This document shows, one piece after another, positions 10,085-18,127 of a stretch of 38,201 nt of DNA. Position 1 is the first letter of the stretch, and every line of letters begins with the position of its first letter. The notes beneath the pieces were generated by a model. That model saw only the letters and a list, made by a program, of their open reading frames with translations, had not been told where the DNA came from and did not search any database. Source of the DNA: Prochlorococcus sp. AG-363-K07 (GTDB lineage: Bacteria; Cyanobacteriota; Cyanobacteriia; PCC-6307; Cyanobiaceae); NCBI GenBank assembly GCA_003280225.1, contig QCFO01000018.1:1-38201 (forward strand), in the 5' to 3' direction. A program made the position numbers and the translations under genes.

Positions 10085-12160
10085 GTGGTCAGAATTTCTA
10101 CTTTAAATCACTTTTGGCGAAACTGGCTTAGAAGTCAATCGCCTAGAAGGTCTGTAATTAGCTGGACCAGTGCTGATAAAGCTTGCCTAGTGGTTGTCTG
10201 TGCAGCAGTAGCAATAGTTTCGAGTTGGAATTTCCTACAGATACCGGACCTTGAAATTGGGATGCCTGCACCCGCTGATGAAACAGCCCCCTACGATGCA
10301 GAAGTCGCATATAGAGATCCCCAAAAACAAAAAGGCCCGGAACTAATTCAAGACACTATCTTTGTACAAGTAATTGATCAAGATCAATCCAATATTTTAA
10401 AAAAATCACTCAAAAATAAACTTAAAAATATTGAGGATCAAGCAATAAATTTTGAGAAAGATAAAATTGCACCAGTTAATTTAAACTCAGATGAGGAAAT
10501 ATGGATTAGGAAAAGCTCTAAGCTAATCAGAGAAAAATGGAAAGGTCAAATAGAACTGGCAGCAAATAGAATGCTTAGGCAAGGACTAGTAAATACTTTA
10601 GGTTTCGATGAACTCCAAGAAGCAGCCTCTTTGCAACTAGCTCAATTAGGGGAACAAGCCTCCCCTCCACGCAGCTTAGGCAGCAAGTTACTCGCAAGAA
10701 CTTTTCATCGTAGAACAAATCTTCGTCAAGATCGTTCTCTTCAGGGCCTATTAGAAGACACAATTACAAAACAAAGTCCTCCCATTAAAGTCAAAGCTGG
10801 TGACTACATTACGAGGAAAGGAGAGGCAATAAGTGCTCAAGATTATTTTATTCTTAATCACTATAATCTCATTCCTAAAAGCCCCAGATATACACAATTC
10901 TTCCTTACATTTGGAGAGGTCATTACAAGTTGTACTGTCCTACTTCTCATCATGAGAAGGTCAAAACCATGCCTTCAAGCCCGACATGGCCTACTTGCAC
11001 TAGGTCTAATGCTCACAGCACAAATCAGCAAAGTCTGGTTTGCTTCAGTGGTTAGCCCCCTATCAGTTCTTGTTCCTCCAACACTATTACTCTCTCAAGG
11101 TCTTGGCTCAACAATTGCACTTGCCTGGTTATCAATAGCAAGTCTTCTTTGGAAATTGCCTTTTAACGATATTGATGAGAACAGATTAATGATTGCTTTT
11201 GCAGTTTCAGCTGTTATTGCTTTTCAAGGTGGAAGAATGCGTAGCCGAGCTCAATTACTCCAAATGGCTTTTTTATTACCATTTGGAGCCTTACTAGGAG
11301 AATGGTTATTTCTTCGCGGAAGACAAGTACCAAATTCTTCTGACGAACTTATCTACGAAGCATTACTTATGGGTTGCTTATTGATGTTGGCAATATTATT
11401 AATTCCAATTCTTGAAACAACTTTTGGACTTATTACAAAAGCAAGACTATTAGAACTCGCCGATCAAGAACGGCCATTGCTAAGAAGATTATCCTCTGAA
11501 GCACCAGGCACTTTTGAACATACCTTGATGATCTGTGGATTGGCCGAAGAAGGTGCTAGGAGTATTGGTGCGGATGTTGACCTCATCAGGACAGGTTCTC
11601 TTTACCACGATGTAGGCAAACTACATGCACCAGAATGGTTTATAGAAAATCAAACTGATGGAGTCAACCCTCATGATCAATTGGATGACCCATTCGCCAG
11701 CGCAGATATATTGCAAGCACATGTAGATGAAGGTCTAAAGCTGGCTCGAAAGTATCGTTTACCCAAGCCGATAGCAGATTTCATTCCTGAACATCAAGGC
11801 ACTCTTAAAATGGGCTATTTCCTTTATCAAGCAAAGGGGAAAGACCATTCAGTCGAAGAAAGTAGATTCCGATATAAAGGTCCTATCCCTCGATGTAGAG
11901 AAACTGGAATTCTTATGCTCGCTGATGGTTGCGAGGCTGCGCTAAGAGCTTTAAACCCCAAAAGCTCCGATTCAGAGGCTCGCACAACTGTTAGAAGAAT
12001 TATCGAATCTCGTCAGCTTGATGGACAACTCAAAGAAAGCAGCCTTACACGCGCTGAAGTTGAAATAGTTATCCGCTCTTTTGTAAATGTTTGGAGAAGA
12101 ATGAGACATAGAAGGATCCCATATCCTCTCCCTTCAGCTAAATCTTCATCAACTACTTAA
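10085..12160 (+). CDS. membrane-bound HD-domain phosphohydrolase, PgpH-like (7TMR-HD)
   Basis: The 691-residue protein has a first membrane helix at about residues 31-52, an extracytoplasmic domain rich in charged helices to about 270, a cluster of six or so membrane helices to about 455 and a cytosolic HD domain. HD motifs are TFEHTLM (about 475-481), LYHDVGK with His508-Asp509, and PEHQGT further on. The layout matches PgpH, which in Firmicutes hydrolyses cyclic di-AMP; the substrate here is inferred. The start is GTG 10085; an ATG at 10080 is out of frame. Asp-rich and Lys-rich repeats near 10380-10470 are codon-biased but intact. Confidence 0.88.
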   Translation: MVRISTLNHFWRNWLRSQSPRRSVISWTSADKACLVVVCAAVAIVSSWNFLQIPDLEIGMPAPADETAPYDAEVAYRDPQKQKGPELIQDTIFVQVIDQDQSNILKKSLKNKLKNIEDQAINFEKDKIAPVNLNSDEEIWIRKSSKLIREKWKGQIELAANRMLRQGLVNTLGFDELQEAASLQLAQLGEQASPPRSLGSKLLARTFHRRTNLRQDRSLQGLLEDTITKQSPPIKVKAGDYITRKGEAISAQDYFILNHYNLIPKSPRYTQFFLTFGEVITSCTVLLLIMRRSKPCLQARHGLLALGLMLTAQISKVWFASVVSPLSVLVPPTLLLSQGLGSTIALAWLSIASLLWKLPFNDIDENRLMIAFAVSAVIAFQGGRMRSRAQLLQMAFLLPFGALLGEWLFLRGRQVPNSSDELIYEALLMGCLLMLAILLIPILETTFGLITKARLLELADQERPLLRRLSSEAPGTFEHTLMICGLAEEGARSIGADVDLIRTGSLYHDVGKLHAPEWFIENQTDGVNPHDQLDDPFASADILQAHVDEGLKLARKYRLPKPIADFIPEHQGTLKMGYFLYQAKGKDHSVEESRFRYKGPIPRCRETGILMLADGCEAALRALNPKSSDSEARTTVRRIIESRQLDGQLKESSLTRAEVEIVIRSFVNVWRRMRHRRIPYPLPSAKSSSTT

Positions 12161-12238
12161 GAAGCTCTTAAATAAAAACATCTACAAGAAAACAAATCAA
12201 TTATTACCTCAAATTTAAAGAATCAAAAAATCAAAAAT

Positions 12239-12631
12239 TCACAACCTAATACCTCTCCTATGTGCTGGCCTACACCAATAAATCAAAGCAAAGAGATTAC
12301 AAATAGCAATGGCAAAAGACAGTCCACTTAACCCCAAAATATCTCCTTCTCTAACTAGTCTGACAATTCCATAAGGGAGAGTACCGGCAAGTGCCATAGA
12401 CAAAGCAACAATAGCAAGAACTACGCCCCATTTCCTCTCCGCGAGTAATCCAGCCGAGGCGACAATCCCAACAATTGCAGCTGGCCAAGCCAAGCTTATC
12501 GCCAAAATAAAGTTTACTAAGGGTAGATCTGGATTGTTAAATGCAACCAAGCCAATGCAAGGCAATACTGCAACATTTGCTATCAAACCAATCCAGGTTA
12601 AAAACCAATACCCTCGAACTCCATTTCTCAT
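12239..12631 (-). CDS. four-helix membrane protein, unknown function
   Basis: The 130-residue protein is nearly all hydrophobic, with four predicted membrane helices (about 8-30, 40-62, 68-88 and 98-117) and a basic C-terminus with CRPAHRRG. I do not recognise a named family. It is the last of a run of minus-strand genes downstream of leuA, 66 bases after the thiamine-binding-like gene, and converges with the HD gene across 78 bases. It is likely a real gene because of its frame-long hydrophobic pattern and clean ATG start. Confidence 0.7.
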   Translation of the reverse strand: MRNGVRGYWFLTWIGLIANVAVLPCIGLVAFNNPDLPLVNFILAISLAWPAAIVGIVASAGLLAERKWGVVLAIVALSMALAGTLPYGIVRLVREGDILGLSGLSFAIAICNLFALIYWCRPAHRRGIRL

Positions 12632-12697
12632 AAATCCAACGACACTTCTTCCAAGTTAATCAAATAAGATCAGATTAGTCTTAACTTAAAAAGTTTT

Positions 12698-12997
12698 CTA
12701 ATGAAAAAATGATTGAACACTCTCAACCTTTTCTCTGAATGACTGCTTCCTATCTGTTCGAGTATTGATTTTCAGCGTTGTGTAAATCCTTGCAGCTCCT
12801 TTTTTGTGAACCGCTTCATGGCAAGCTTTTACACAAGAAAAAACTTCCTCCCATTCCCCCTCAATGGCAGTTCCATTAGGGCCAATTTCATAATCAAGTC
12901 CTGTCTCCTTTATAACTTCTTTACATGCGAATAAATATGGTGATATAGAAACTCCAACACCTAACGGAACAATACATAAGTCAATACTCGTCCACAT
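12698..12997 (-). CDS. MTH1187/YkoF-like (DUF77) thiamine-binding-type protein
   Basis: The 99-residue ferredoxin-like-fold protein contains VPLGVGVSISPYLFACKEVI and GLDYEIGPNGTAIEGEW, both typical of the DUF77 family, whose members bind thiamine or related ligands as homotetramers. The middle segment VFSCVKACHEAVHKKGA and the KINTRTDR stretch also fit. No thiamine biosynthesis or transport gene is adjacent, so the cellular role is open. It starts at ATG 12997, 28 bases after the stop of the 77-residue gene. Confidence 0.85.
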   Translation of the reverse strand: MWTSIDLCIVPLGVGVSISPYLFACKEVIKETGLDYEIGPNGTAIEGEWEEVFSCVKACHEAVHKKGAARIYTTLKINTRTDRKQSFREKVESVQSFFH

Positions 12998-13025
12998 TGA
13001 TCAAAATCCCCAATCTTTTCAAAAA

Positions 13026-13259
13026 TCAGACCAGATCCAAGCAATTCACTGGATACCCAACTGTCCTCCAGGATCCACTGCTTGTAAGAACTTCTACACC
13101 AATAGCTCTCTGTCCAATAGAGCAATTAAGGCCTTGTCCATTACACCAGTCTTGAGCAGCTCTTGTCGCTGCCTCAACAGATTCGTATGGAGCGTCTAAG
13201 ACATGATGTGGTCTTCCATCCAAGCCAGCCAAACGATAAAGCCTTTGCTGAATAGTCAT
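13026..13259 (-). CDS. small conserved-looking hypothetical protein
   Basis: The 77-residue protein starts at ATG 13259 (MTIQQRLYRLAG); a TTG at 13277 would add six residues. It has two Cys near the middle (WCNGQGLNCSIG) and a Cys near the end. No membrane segment is present. It lies 87 bases downstream of leuA on the same strand and next to the DUF77 gene. I do not recognise a function; the regular amphipathic pattern and operon position support it as a gene. Confidence 0.65.
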   Translation of the reverse strand: MTIQQRLYRLAGLDGRPHHVLDAPYESVEAATRAAQDWCNGQGLNCSIGQRAIGVEVLTSSGSWRTVGYPVNCLDLV

Positions 13260-13346
13260 GTATGTTTTCAAACTCAACCATTAACAATGCTCTCACGGTC
13301 AGCTGATCCCTGACAAGAATAAAACTACTCAATTCACCCAAAAAAC

Positions 13347-14969
13347 TTAAAGACTTGGTAGAGGATGAACATCGACATTGTCACGTTGAGGGTGAAGTGA
13401 ACAGACAGCCTGGCTAGCAACAAGCCTGTTCAAGGCATTTATATAGGCCTGTGCTGCCGCTACCACTACATCTGTATCCGCTGAATGTCCCGAATACAAC
13501 TTCCCTTCACCCCTCAGTCTTATTGTCACTTCTCCCATAGCATCAATGCCCTCAGTGACAGATTTCACCGAAAACTCTATTAATTCATTCGGCACAGCTG
13601 CTAGCGAGTCCAATGCTCTACAAACTGCATCGACTGGCCCCGTACCTACTGCAGAGGTGGTCTCCTCCTGGCCGTATTGATTCGCAAGTGTGATTGTTGC
13701 TGTAGGACGAAGTGTATTTCCACAACTGACTTGAACTAATCGCAATTGATAACGTGCTTCTGGTTGTTGAACCTGCTCACTAACAATTGCTTCAAGATCT
13801 CTGTCCGTGATGTCCCTTTTACGATCTGCTAAATCCTTAAATCGAGCAAAAGCCTCGTTTAAATCTTCTCTACTAAGGTCATATCCGAGTTCTTCCATTC
13901 TTGCCCGTACAGCACTTCTACCACTTAACTTTCCAAGTGAAATTCTATTATCTCTCAAGCCAACAGTCTTTGCATCAACTATCTCATAAGTAAGGCGATT
14001 TTTCAAAACACCATCCTGATGAATACCTGACTCATGAGCAAAGGCATTTGCACCAACTATTGCCTTATTAGGCTGAACAACCATTCCAGTTAGATTAGAA
14101 ACCAACCGTGAAGTCTTAGTTATTTCATCCATACGAACGGCTGTCAAAGGAGTTGGGCTATCTGAATCTCTACCAAAAAAAGGATTAAAGTAACTACGTC
14201 GAACATGCAAACCCATAACTAATTCTTCTAGAGCAGCGTTCCCAGCTCTTTCACCTATACCATTTATAGTGCACTCAAGTTGTCGTGCACCATTTTTCAC
14301 TGCTTCAAGAAAATTAGCAACAGCCAATCCCAAATCATTATGACCATGAACTGACAATATAGCCTCATCAATATTAGGAACATTATTATTTATTCGTGAT
14401 ATCAATTCTCCAAATTCTGATGGAGTTATATATCCAACAGTATCAGGGATATTTATTGTTCCTGCACCAGAAGCAATAGCCACTTGAATTACTTCGAAAA
14501 GAAATTCAGGATCACTTCTAGCTGCATCCTCACAAGAAAACTCAACATCATCCACTAAAGAGCGGGCATAGGAAACCATCTCGGGAACAATTGATAAAAC
14601 GTCCTTGCGAGATTTCCTAAGCTTATGCTCAAGATGGATATCACTTGTAGCGATAAATGTATGAATACGTCTTTTGGGAGCAGGAGAAACAGCTTCATAG
14701 CATGACTTGATATCGGCACTAGAAGCCCTCGCTAATCCACAAATTGTTGGACCATCCTCCCCGCCTACTTGTTCAGCAATCTTCTGAACAGCTAGAAAGT
14801 CCCCTTGACTTGCAAAAGGAAACCCAGCTTCAATCACATCAACTCCAAGCCTTGCAAGCTGCTGAGCAATTGCGAGTTTTTCTTCTAGGTTCAAGCTGGC
14901 CCCTGGGGATTGCTCACCGTCCCTAAGGGTTGTATCAAAAATCAAAACCCGGCCTGGATCCTTAGCCAT
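13347..14969 (-). CDS. leuA: 2-isopropylmalate synthase
   Basis: It is the committed step of leucine synthesis, joining acetyl-CoA and 2-oxoisovalerate. The TIM-barrel signature [12 protein letters not shown] is at about residues 16-27, [17 protein letters not shown] and [11 protein letters not shown] follow, and HESGIHQDG lies near residue 316. The C-terminal LeuA-dimer domain needed for leucine feedback is complete, giving 540 residues, a normal length. It starts at ATG 14969 with a 357-base gene-free region upstream, where its promoter should lie. Downstream are three small minus-strand genes. Confidence 0.97.
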   Translation of the reverse strand: MAKDPGRVLIFDTTLRDGEQSPGASLNLEEKLAIAQQLARLGVDVIEAGFPFASQGDFLAVQKIAEQVGGEDGPTICGLARASSADIKSCYEAVSPAPKRRIHTFIATSDIHLEHKLRKSRKDVLSIVPEMVSYARSLVDDVEFSCEDAARSDPEFLFEVIQVAIASGAGTINIPDTVGYITPSEFGELISRINNNVPNIDEAILSVHGHNDLGLAVANFLEAVKNGARQLECTINGIGERAGNAALEELVMGLHVRRSYFNPFFGRDSDSPTPLTAVRMDEITKTSRLVSNLTGMVVQPNKAIVGANAFAHESGIHQDGVLKNRLTYEIVDAKTVGLRDNRISLGKLSGRSAVRARMEELGYDLSREDLNEAFARFKDLADRKRDITDRDLEAIVSEQVQQPEARYQLRLVQVSCGNTLRPTATITLANQYGQEETTSAVGTGPVDAVCRALDSLAAVPNELIEFSVKSVTEGIDAMGEVTIRLRGEGKLYSGHSADTDVVVAAAQAYINALNRLVASQAVCSLHPQRDNVDVHPLPSL

Positions 14970-15156
14970 AAAAAAAATTTATGAAGTACGCAAGGATAGT
15001 CCTAAGACTAGTTATCAAAAATTCTAATTCAATATTGATTTAAATGATATAGGAATAAAAAAACTTATTTTCTTCCTAAAACACGCAACCTATAGAAAAG
15101 GCTCTTTATATCTAAGAACTTTCCAGTCATTCTTATTAATCCACTCAAATTTTCAA

Positions 15157-15194
15157 GCTAATCAATTGAATGATTTTTTATTCAATTGATTAGC
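15157..15194. repeat. perfect 15-base inverted repeat with 8-base loop
   Basis: The arms GCTAATCAATTGAAT (15157-15171) and ATTCAATTGATTAGC (15180-15194) are exactly complementary, separated by GATTTTTT. No T-run follows on either strand, so it is not a standard terminator. It lies about 190 bases upstream of leuA and 130 bases upstream of the GH57 gene. Confidence 0.85.
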
Positions 15195-15256
15195 AATCAC
15201 TAATTCCAAACCAACAATCGCTTGTGGGAGAAACTAAGAAGAAGAGATTTCAACAC

Positions 15257-15276
15257 ATTCTCACTTGAGAATTTTT
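15257..15276 (+). terminator. hairpin with T-tail in the GH57 leader region
   Basis: ATTCTC and GAGAAT flank an ACTT loop and are followed by TTTT. It could end a short RNA starting in this gap or act as a leader hairpin 51 bases before the GH57 start. The stem is short and AT-rich, so this is tentative. Confidence 0.35.
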
Positions 15277-15326
15277 GTCCAGTTGGTAGCAAGACATTCT
15301 AAATTTGGTCAACTTCTAATCGCACT

Positions 15327-16898
15327 TTGACCAAAGGCGAACTAGCACTCGTTCTGCATGCCCACCTCCCTTACGTGAGGTCGGAAAAACCTGGCTCATT
15401 AGAAGAAGACTGGTTTTTTCAAGCTTTAATGGAATGCTATCTACCCTTGCTCAACACCCTTGAAGTAGCAGCATTATCTCAAATTCAAAAGCCAAAGCTC
15501 ACAATTGGCCTATCACCAACGCTGCTTTCCCTACTAGAAGACGAAGAACTTCAACAACGATTCCCAAAATGGATTAAGAAAAGGCTTTATTTGCTAGAAA
15601 ACATTCCACCAACAAGTGATCAAAATAAACCTGCTATTCATCTTGAGGAATTAATCAAAAAACAACTAAAACAATGGGAAGCTTGTAATGGAGATTTAAT
15701 CTCACGATTTGCATCTCTTCAAAATGACAAAGTCATAGATATCCTCACATGTGCTGCAACTCATGGATACCTTCCATTGCTGCGAGAAAATCCAGAAGCA
15801 GTGAATGGCCAATTAAAAACAGCCACTAAAGAGCACCACAGATTATTCGGAGAATATCCTCTTGGAATCTGGCTACCGGAATGTGCATATTACGAAGGTC
15901 TTGATTTATTGATGAATAAAGCAGGATTGCGATATGCAGTCTTAGATGGCCATGGTCTTCTTCATGCAAGTCCAAGGCCTAGGTATGGAATATATGCTCC
16001 TATCTGCAGCAAAAATGGCGTGGCTTTCTTCGGGAGAGATAGTGAAGCCACACTTCCAGTCTGGTCAGCAAAGGAAGGGTACCCAGGAAACTCGGAATAC
16101 AGGGAATTCCACCGAGATCTCGGATGGGATATACCACTCAAAGAACTAGAAAAAATTGGAATAAATGACCAAAGGCCACTTGGCCTTAAATTCCATAAAG
16201 TAACTAGTCAAAAAGCCACTTTAGACAAAAAGGAACTTTACGATCCCAAATCAGCCAAAGAACAAATCAAAAAAGATGCAACTCATTATCTAAAGGGAAG
16301 AAAAGCCCAATTAGAGAAGCTAGAAAAACAAATGCAAGTCAAACCATTGCTAATAGCTCCGTTTGATGCAGAATTATTTGGGCATTGGTGGTTTGAGGGA
16401 CCTTCTTTCTTGGCAGAGTTATTTGCTCAGGCTGCTAAAGAAAAAATACAATTCACTAGACTTAAGGATTTTCTTACATGCAATCCCCAACTTCAACTTT
16501 GTGAGCCATGTCCATCAAGCTGGGGACAAGGTGGTTATCATGATTATTGGTCAAATGAAAGCAATTCATGGATAATTCCTGAATGGAATAAAGCAGCCAA
16601 TGCATTTATTCAGCGTAGCAAACTTGAAATAAAAGCCGATCAATTAAGTATAAAACTTCTTAAATATGCTGCCAGAGAACTGCTCTTATCTCAATCATCA
16701 GACTGGAGTTTTATCCTTCGTGCCGGAACTACAACTGAGCTGGCTAAGAATAGAATTTCTCGGCACCTTGAACGCTTCTGGACTTTAATAAAAATTCTAA
16801 ATAATGAGAAAGAAATATCGGATAATTTTATTCAAAAGATTGAGTCTGAAGACAACCTTTTCCCATTAATTGATATAGGAGACTGGGATAACTCTTAA
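15327..16898 (+). CDS. GH57 family alpha-glucan enzyme (branching-enzyme type, DUF1957)
   Basis: The 523-residue protein has the GH57 start ELALVLHAHLPYVRS, the nucleophile region WLPECAYYEGLD with Glu185, and the acid/base region FDAELFGHWWFEGP with Asp347. A C-terminal helical DUF1957-like domain follows with SSDWSFILRAGTTTELAK. Family knowledge points to a 1,4-alpha-glucan branching enzyme or amylase acting on glycogen; which one cannot be told by eye. The start is TTG 15327, because an in-frame TAA lies 27 bases upstream and no other usable start occurs between. Its stop overlaps the crtL stop. Confidence 0.9.
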   Translation: MTKGELALVLHAHLPYVRSEKPGSLEEDWFFQALMECYLPLLNTLEVAALSQIQKPKLTIGLSPTLLSLLEDEELQQRFPKWIKKRLYLLENIPPTSDQNKPAIHLEELIKKQLKQWEACNGDLISRFASLQNDKVIDILTCAATHGYLPLLRENPEAVNGQLKTATKEHHRLFGEYPLGIWLPECAYYEGLDLLMNKAGLRYAVLDGHGLLHASPRPRYGIYAPICSKNGVAFFGRDSEATLPVWSAKEGYPGNSEYREFHRDLGWDIPLKELEKIGINDQRPLGLKFHKVTSQKATLDKKELYDPKSAKEQIKKDATHYLKGRKAQLEKLEKQMQVKPLLIAPFDAELFGHWWFEGPSFLAELFAQAAKEKIQFTRLKDFLTCNPQLQLCEPCPSSWGQGGYHDYWSNESNSWIIPEWNKAANAFIQRSKLEIKADQLSIKLLKYAARELLLSQSSDWSFILRAGTTTELAKNRISRHLERFWTLIKILNNEKEISDNFIQKIESEDNLFPLIDIGDWDNS

Positions 16899-18127
16899 CT
16901 AAGTGATTTTTGCACTCCAAAAACCATTCCTATTCTTACTTTCCAAGGAGACATTGAAAAAAGCCTAAGCATAACAATAACAAGACGATGTAAAGGAAGT
17001 GTATTTGCTAAAAAACCTGACCAATCTTCTTTAGGCAATCTGAAAAATGTTGCAAAAAAACTACGTAATCTAGCCTCGTCAAAACTCATCAACCTCCTTA
17101 ATCCAAATTGATACAAGCGATGACGTTGAATCAACTCTGGATTCCAAAGAACCTGCCAGCCTCTTTTCGCTAAAGAAGCTGAATTCAAAGTAGGCTCAGT
17201 TTCAATAGCCTTAGCTAATTGCTTGGCTAAGGCTGGAGCTCGTCGCAAAAGCGCCCCCACCATGTATCCAGAGGCAGGATGGACCATGCTTGCCGCACCT
17301 CCAAAAGCTAGTAGGGCCTGATTCCTATCTGGAAGAGGCAAATTCATCGGGAACAAACAATGTTCTTCATGGAGAATTTCTTTGACATACACGCCTCGAT
17401 GAGACAAACGAGCATGCAAACGCCTTTTAAGTTTTGCCAAGGGTAGAGGTGGTGAGCATGCCAATGAAGTCTCCTCAACAAAGAAAACATCCTTCCCAAA
17501 ATCCATGGCATATAAAAAAGTTGGTGGCTCTTTGAGTTCATCTTTGTGAAGATGATTAGAGCGAAAATCCATCAAAACAAATTGCTCATTCTCTACAGGG
17601 GGTGCACTAAATCTCCCTACAATTCCATAGGCTGCCTGCTGTGCAACTGGGCCATGATCAGGTCTTCGAATAAAAGGACTTCTATGCCCACTAGCATCTA
17701 TAACTACTCTTGCTGTATAAATTTTGCCTGAGCTGCAAATAACCTCTGTATTTTCCCCTTGAAATTGAATCTTCTGAGCAGTCTCAACAAACCACCCAAT
17801 ATCGCCACATCTTAAAAGCAATGATTTTTGTAATTCAGCCTGATCAAAAAGTCCATAATCAAAATTATGTTCAATTGGGACTGATCCGGCTGGGCCTAAT
17901 CCATTTCCAAAATAACTGACCGTCTTTGACCAACGATGACCTAGCAATGAAGCCATTCCTAATTCTTCAAGTTCTTCAGCCCAAATACCATATGTATTGG
18001 GCCATGGTTTATCAGGAGCCTGTGATGCCAATGCCTGTACTGCTAGTCCCTGCTCTACTAACTCAGCAACAATACAAAGAGCCGCAGGGCCTGCTCCGAG
18101 CACAAGAACATCAGCACGTTTCGTCAA
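16895..18127 (-). CDS. crtL: lycopene cyclase, CrtL type
   Basis: It cyclises the ends of lycopene to form beta (or epsilon) rings of carotenoids. The N-terminal dinucleotide-binding VLGAGPAAL is at about 9-17, the signature [11 protein letters not shown] at 44-54, FDYGLFD at about 89-95, [10 protein letters not shown] near 140 and [11 protein letters not shown] near 280. The length of 410 residues is normal. Prochlorococcus carries two such cyclases, beta and epsilon; I favour the beta type but cannot prove it. Its start overlaps the gyrA stop by four bases (ATGA), so it is probably translated from the gyrA transcript. Confidence 0.92.
   Translation of the reverse strand: MTKRADVLVLGAGPAALCIVAELVEQGLAVQALASQAPDKPWPNTYGIWAEELEELGMASLLGHRWSKTVSYFGNGLGPAGSVPIEHNFDYGLFDQAELQKSLLLRCGDIGWFVETAQKIQFQGENTEVICSSGKIYTARVVIDASGHRSPFIRRPDHGPVAQQAAYGIVGRFSAPPVENEQFVLMDFRSNHLHKDELKEPPTFLYAMDFGKDVFFVEETSLACSPPLPLAKLKRRLHARLSHRGVYVKEILHEEHCLFPMNLPLPDRNQALLAFGGAASMVHPASGYMVGALLRRAPALAKQLAKAIETEPTLNSASLAKRGWQVLWNPELIQRHRLYQFGLRRLMSFDEARLRSFFATFFRLPKEDWSGFLANTLPLHRLVIVMLRLFSMSPWKVRIGMVFGVQKSLS

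Larger units (their letters stand above)
14970..15326. other. gene-free divergent region between leuA and the GH57 gene
   Basis: This 357-base stretch is very AT-rich and has no convincing reading frame. It holds a perfect 15-base inverted repeat (15157-15194) and a 6-base stem hairpin followed by T's (15257-15276). It must contain the promoters of both divergent genes. A small RNA ending at the second hairpin is conceivable but not shown. Confidence 0.6.

Noticed and set aside
15157-15194. Perfect hairpin considered as a terminator
   Set aside because: No T-run follows either arm on either strand, so it is listed as an inverted repeat only.
15257-15272. LexA-type operator at the palindrome ATTCTCACTTGAGAAT
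   Set aside because: It does not match the cyanobacterial LexA pattern and no SOS gene adjoins.
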